From the NCBI GenBank assembly GCA_902784615.1, contig CACZVN010000005.1, forward strand, positions 32,862 through 96,861: a stretch of DNA of 64,000 bases, written 5' to 3'. Under the pieces are notes generated by a model. The model worked only from the letters and a program-made list of their open reading frames with translations, ran no database searches and had not been told where the DNA came from. The stretch comes from an uncultured Prevotellaceae bacterium (GTDB lineage Bacteria; Bacteroidota; Bacteroidia; Bacteroidales; Bacteroidaceae). Positions 60,679 through 64,000 of the stretch are shown piece after piece (the first letter of the stretch is position 1; every line of letters starts with the position of its first letter). Both the position numbers and the translations under genes were made by a program.

Positions 60679-61877
60679 CTCTTTTCGTCCTTATGGATTC
60701 CGTAATAGACGCGGAGTGGAGTAGAGCTGACCTTGATGAAGCCTTTTGCCTCGTCAGCCGTCCAACCCGTCTGCGTCTCACCATATTCGCCGAGTTTAGA
60801 TTTCGTCAGGTCATTCTCAGAGTCGATGCCGACGGTCTCAAAACCGTAAGGACGGAGTTTAAGGATAGAGGTTCCTGTGACGTTGCGCTGGCTGGAAGTC
60901 AGCATAGCCTCCATGTCGGGCATGACGGGCTCCAGATACTGGCTCTCGTGGAGAAACATACCGTACCAGTTGGCAACTTGGTCTTTCCAGTACTGTTGCC
61001 ACTTGGAGAGCGTTGATTTCTCCAACAGACGGTGAGCCTCGATGATCAGTTTCGGGGCGGCAGCCTCAAAGCCAACACGTCCTTTAATGCCGATGATGGT
61101 ATCGCCGACATTGGCGTCACGGCCGATGGCGTATGAGGCACCAATCTCCTCAATCTTCTGAATAGCCTTCACCTTGTCATCGAAATGCTCACCGTTGACA
61201 GCCACGATCTCGCCTTTTTCAAACTGGATCTTCAGCAGCGTTTCCTGCTCCTTGGCAGTGACATGCTTCAGATAAGCGTCCTCAGGCAGACCCTGTGTGG
61301 GATCGAGTAACTCTCCACCGCAGATACTGGTTCCCCAAATACCAACGTTATAGGAGTATTTCAACTTGGTGAAATCAGCGAAGAAACCATGTTCGTTGAG
61401 ATAATCCACCTCTTCCTTGCGTGTGAGTTTCTGGTCGCGGGTCAGGGTGATGATCTCCACACCAGGTGCCATCACAAGGAAAGTCATGTCGAAACGGATC
61501 TGATCGTTGCCGGCTCCTGTCGAACCGTGGGCGATGGCATCAGCACCGATCTCCTTTGCATAGCGGGCAATGGCGATGGCCTGGAAGATACGCTCACTGC
61601 TCACGGAAATAGGGTAGCAGTTGTTGCGCAGTACATTACCGAAGATCATGTATTTCAACGATTTCTCATAATATTCATGGGTCACGTCAAGGGTTACATA
61701 TTGTACAGCCCCCAGTTTATAGGCGTTCTCCTCGTTCTTCTTTAACTGCTCTTCACTGAATCCGCCTGTATTGGCACAAGCAGCATATACGTCCCAGCCG
61801 TCCTGGGTCAACTTCATCACGGTGTAGGAGGTGTCAAGACCTCCAGAAAATGCAACTACAACTTTCTTGTTTGCCAT
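60675..61877 (-). CDS. argG: Argininosuccinate synthase
   Basis: 400 residues, the usual family length. ATP-binding P-loop AFSGGLDTSYTVMKL at the N-terminus, HGSTGAGNDQIRFD, TRDQKLTRKEE and WGTSICGGELLDP are typical. It joins citrulline and aspartate using ATP. Spaced 14 bp after the GNAT gene and overlapping argC by 4 bp. Confidence 0.95.
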   Translation of the reverse strand: MANKKVVVAFSGGLDTSYTVMKLTQDGWDVYAACANTGGFSEEQLKKNEENAYKLGAVQYVTLDVTHEYYEKSLKYMIFGNVLRNNCYPISVSSERIFQAIAIARYAKEIGADAIAHGSTGAGNDQIRFDMTFLVMAPGVEIITLTRDQKLTRKEEVDYLNEHGFFADFTKLKYSYNVGIWGTSICGGELLDPTQGLPEDAYLKHVTAKEQETLLKIQFEKGEIVAVNGEHFDDKVKAIQKIEEIGASYAIGRDANVGDTIIGIKGRVGFEAAAPKLIIEAHRLLEKSTLSKWQQYWKDQVANWYGMFLHESQYLEPVMPDMEAMLTSSQRNVTGTSILKLRPYGFETVGIDSENDLTKSKLGEYGETQTGWTADEAKGFIKVSSTPLRVYYGIHKDEKR

Positions 61878-61891
61878 ATTTTTATCATATT

Positions 61892-62506
61892 TTATTGTTC
61901 TTCTATTTCTTCCAGATGACGAATGCGGTTGATAACCTCGTCGGGGATCTTCGCGGGCAGATGTTCCGTTGGGTCGTAGAGCATGGCTGTGCAGATACAG
62001 TACTTCCTACCTGTGCGATGCAATACATCAACATTAACACACCCTTCACATCCTTTCCAGAAGGCCTCGTCGTCGGTGAGGTCGGCAAATGTGACAGGTT
62101 GGTAGCCCAGTGCCGTGTTCATGGCCATCACTGCCGCTCCACTGGTTAGGGAGAATATCTTGGCGTGTGGCCAACGGGTGCGGGCCAGCGTGAAGGTCAT
62201 GTCCTTAATGCGCTTCGCTACATGTTTTCCTCGGAAGTCAGGGTGTACAATCAGTCCGGAGGTTGTAACGTACTGCTGGTTCTCCCATGTCTCGATATAG
62301 CTGAAGCCTGCAAAGGTGCCGTCCTTGGTCAATGCGATGACGGCTTTTGCCTCCAACATTTTCTTAGTCAGATATTCGTGCGTTCTTTTTGCTATGCCAG
62401 TACCGCGAACTTTAGCGGCTTCTGCAATCGTGTCCAAGATGGTATCGACATACTTCTCATGCTCTGGCCCAGCGACTAACACTTCTATATCTTCTTCGTG
62501 TTCCAT
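61892..62506 (-). CDS. GNAT acyltransferase in the arginine operon
   Basis: 204 residues. The acyl-CoA binding motif of the GNAT fold is visible as GLIVHPDFRGKHVAKRI near residue 85, preceded by the beta strand AGFSYIETWE and followed by SLTSGAAVMAMNTALGYQPV. Placement between argR and argG, with 38 and 14 bp gaps, suggests it makes the first intermediate of arginine synthesis, that is N-acetyl- or N-succinylglutamate. That would fill the role of ArgA, although it lacks the amino-acid-kinase domain of classical ArgA. The function is inferred from context; a protein-modifying acetyltransferase is the alternative. Confidence 0.8.
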   Translation of the reverse strand: MEHEEDIEVLVAGPEHEKYVDTILDTIAEAAKVRGTGIAKRTHEYLTKKMLEAKAVIALTKDGTFAGFSYIETWENQQYVTTSGLIVHPDFRGKHVAKRIKDMTFTLARTRWPHAKIFSLTSGAAVMAMNTALGYQPVTFADLTDDEAFWKGCEGCVNVDVLHRTGRKYCICTAMLYDPTEHLPAKIPDEVINRIRHLEEIEEQ

Positions 62507-62544
62507 AATTCTAATATCTCCAATATAATCTGTTCGCTCTTGTT

Positions 62545-63021
62545 CTATCTCATATTTGGTACCACGTCACTTAGTGCCTCGACAACGTGCTGGTGGCTGA
62601 TTCCTTCCTTAATGACGATGAAGATGGTGTCGTCTCCCGCAATGGTTCCAAGAATTTCTGGTACGTCGCTGTTGTCGATATTCCAAGCAATACTGCTGGC
62701 GTAGCCTGGACGGGTCTTGATAATGCCGATGTTTCCGGAGAAGTTAATGCTGATGAATCCGGGAACCTTCATCATCTCGCGAATACTATTGGGAGAACTG
62801 ACACGTTTATACATGGTCTCATTGGGCAGTACATAGACATAGTTCCCGCTCATGGAGGCAGCCTTGGCTACTTTCAATTGTTTCAGATCCCGACTCAGGG
62901 TGGCCTGTGTCAACTTGAAACCCTCTTTCTGGAGGGCATTCAACAACTCGTCTTGACTCCCCAGTTGTTGGCTTGAAATGATAAGTCTCAGTGCTTCTAA
63001 TCGGTTGTTTTTAACTTTCAT
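62545..63021 (-). CDS. argR: Arginine repressor
   Basis: 158 residues. N-terminal winged helix with LGSQDELLNALQKEGFKLTQATLSRDLKQL, and a C-terminal oligomerisation/arginine-binding domain ending TIAGDDTIFIVIKEG. It heads the operon it probably controls. The promoter at 63048-63080 is covered by a perfect 12-bp inverted repeat. Confidence 0.95.
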   Translation of the reverse strand: MKVKNNRLEALRLIISSQQLGSQDELLNALQKEGFKLTQATLSRDLKQLKVAKAASMSGNYVYVLPNETMYKRVSSPNSIREMMKVPGFISINFSGNIGIIKTRPGYASSIAWNIDNSDVPEILGTIAGDDTIFIVIKEGISHQHVVEALSDVVPNMR

Positions 63022-63042
63022 GCAGTATATTTATTCAAAATT

Positions 63043-63080
63043 CGGGTGCAAAATTACATATTATTTTGCACCCGACCAAA
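63043..63080 (-). promoter_or_regulatory. argR promoter overlapped by a perfect palindrome
   Basis: On the minus strand TTTG (63080-63077), 20 bp, TAATTTTGC (63056-63048) is a consensus promoter. CGGGTGCAAAAT (63043-63054) and its exact complement (63063-63074) flank 8 bases and cover the -7 box and spacer. The palindrome may be an operator, the terminator of the gene at 63104-63694, or both. Confidence 0.75.
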
Positions 63081-63103
63081 TATTTCTGCATATTTTTGCA
63101 AAA

Positions 63104-63694
63104 CTACCTTCTCATATCAAATCCGACACGTACGCCATCGTATTGTTTACTGAGATCTCCAATGGTCTGCATATCCTTATTACCGCTCAGGGCTGACATG
63201 GTTTGGAGTACTGTCAGTAACTTGTTGGCTTCGAAGAGGATGGAAATGCCACTTATCTCGCGCTTAGTGTAGCAATTGACACTGAGAAGTAATCCTTTTA
63301 ATGTAATCTTCTGAGTTGCCTCGTCAAAAGTGTATCTGCCGCTGAAAGGGGTGCCGTCGATTTTTGAGGCAAAAGTGCCGTCTTCCTTAAAGGTTATATA
63401 TGTATTGCCCGATGAGATGCCTACTTGTTGATAATAAGGTAATAGTTTCTCCTCAATCTGTGCTGCGGCCACCTCGCCACCAGCCTTTGCCAACAGGTTC
63501 TCGCTGGTAAACGCACAACCAGGGCCCAGATAGTTCCATGTGCCAATTAATCCTCGGGCCGACACCTTGTCCATACCAATGACGCTGGTAATGGCATCCA
63601 CAACACTTCCGTTGGAGATGGCACTTAACATTTGACCACAACTTGTCATTATCAGGCAGACGATGCCAACGAAAACAATCTTAATCTTTTTCAT
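63104..63694 (-). CDS. DUF4923-type lipoprotein
   Basis: 196 residues, lipoprotein signal (MKKIKIVFVGIVCLIMTSC, Cys19). The sequence has the lipocalin-like pattern of this Bacteroidetes family: LIGTWNYLGPGCAFTSENLL, TYITFKEDGTFASKI, FSGRYTFDEATQKITLKG, ending MQTIGDLSKQYDGVRVGFDM. The Gly-Thr-Trp start of the barrel and a C-terminal Leu-rich helix are visible. Function is unknown. A near-consensus -7 element (TATCTTCGC, 63738-63730) lies about 36 bp upstream. It stands alone between the arginine operon and a divergent promoter. Confidence 0.75.
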   Translation of the reverse strand: MKKIKIVFVGIVCLIMTSCGQMLSAISNGSVVDAITSVIGMDKVSARGLIGTWNYLGPGCAFTSENLLAKAGGEVAAAQIEEKLLPYYQQVGISSGNTYITFKEDGTFASKIDGTPFSGRYTFDEATQKITLKGLLLSVNCYTKREISGISILFEANKLLTVLQTMSALSGNKDMQTIGDLSKQYDGVRVGFDMRR

Positions 63695-63928
63695 TTCCTT
63701 TCCTTTTAGTTCCGATTTCTATAATCCGCTGCGAAGATACAACATATTTTGTGAATCCCCAAATAAAAACAAAGATTATTCCCCAATGAGACCATATTTA
63801 TTGCTTCAGTGTGTCCGTGTGTCGCGCGTATTATATATAATAATAAGGTGTGTGGGCTTTTCGTACCTTGATATTAATCAAGAGGTGTAAATTGTCCACC
63901 CAAAAATGAAATTTTCTTTTGAAAAAGT
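63695..63928. other. Intergenic stretch without recognisable gene
   Basis: AT-rich 234 bp. Apart from a near-consensus promoter of the lipoprotein gene and a GTGTCCGTGTGTCGCGCG stretch at about 63810-63828, I see nothing I can name. Confidence 0.6.
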
Positions 63929-63960
63929 TTTGCTGGTTGGGAAAAAGTGTGTACCTTTGC
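63929..63960 (+). promoter_or_regulatory. Consensus promoter for a gene beyond the right edge
   Basis: TTTG (63929-63932), 19 bp, TACCTTTGC (63952-63960). The transcribed part visible starts with a short CGAGAAACG/TGTTTCG hairpin at about 63973-63990. Confidence 0.8.
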
Positions 63961-64000
63961 ACCCGCTAAACGAGAAACGCCTGTTTCGAGTGGTGCAAAA

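Overview
This window is a chromosomal segment of a Bacteroidetes bacterium, most likely a gut or rumen Prevotella. The signs are SusC/SusD pairs, lipoprotein signals, TANNTTTGC promoter boxes, a hybrid two-component regulator, short Prevotella-type C-terminal tails ending in a GIYIxxGKK-like motif, and a GH10-esterase fusion organised like Prevotella ruminicola Xyn10D-Fae1A. Assignments come from reading motifs; no database search was run.

Layout. (1) 1-5353, minus strand: a duplicated pair of unusual genes, a lipoprotein with a CXXCH motif and WD40-like (PD40) repeats next to a polytopic DUF6057-type membrane protein. The last copy runs off the left edge. (2) 5495-55508: a very large xylan utilisation locus. 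It holds a minus-strand SusC/SusD/lipoprotein unit (11399-5495); a plus-strand GH31-GH43-GH43 operon (11953-17861); minus-strand GH95-GH3 (22968-17899), GH10-feruloyl esterase (25464-23281) and CE6-CE1 (27791-25842); a plus-strand xus-like block of SusC, SusD, SusC, SusD, surface lipoprotein, GH10-like lipoprotein and binding-module protein (28072-43330); a plus-strand enzyme block of CE1, GH43-GH43, a broken SGNH esterase, esterase-CE15 and GH5 (43422-53010); and GH115 on the minus strand (55508-53031). (3) 55690-59670: the hybrid two-component system (HTCS) regulator. (4) 59713-63021, minus strand: argR - GNAT acyltransferase - argG - argC. (5) 63104-63694: a DUF4923-type lipoprotein, then a promoter for a gene beyond the right edge.

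How it fits together. The repertoire matches a heavily decorated glucuronoarabinoxylan of cereal type. The two xylan importers and surface lipoproteins bind and take up chains. GH10 and perhaps GH5 cut the backbone. CE1, CE6 and CE15 remove feruloyl, acetyl and glucuronoyl-ester links. GH115 removes (methyl)glucuronic acid, GH43 enzymes remove arabinose or xylose, GH95 (alpha-L-galactose or fucose), GH31 (alpha-xylose) and GH3 (beta-xylose) finish the side chains and oligosaccharides. The HTCS probably senses xylo-oligosaccharides and switches the block on.

Most notable observations. TGTTACA-like half-sites spaced about 21 bp apart lie 30-31 bp upstream of the -7 box at several PUL promoters; these promoters lack the -33 TTTG box found at the window's other promoters, so this looks like the regulator's operator. 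Seven tracts of 7-bp tandem repeats occur in and between PUL genes. A GH10-fold lipoprotein has lost its nucleophile. An SGNH esterase gene is broken by one amber codon. A 160-bp nested palindrome and a terminator-like leader hairpin lie in the minus-strand enzyme block.
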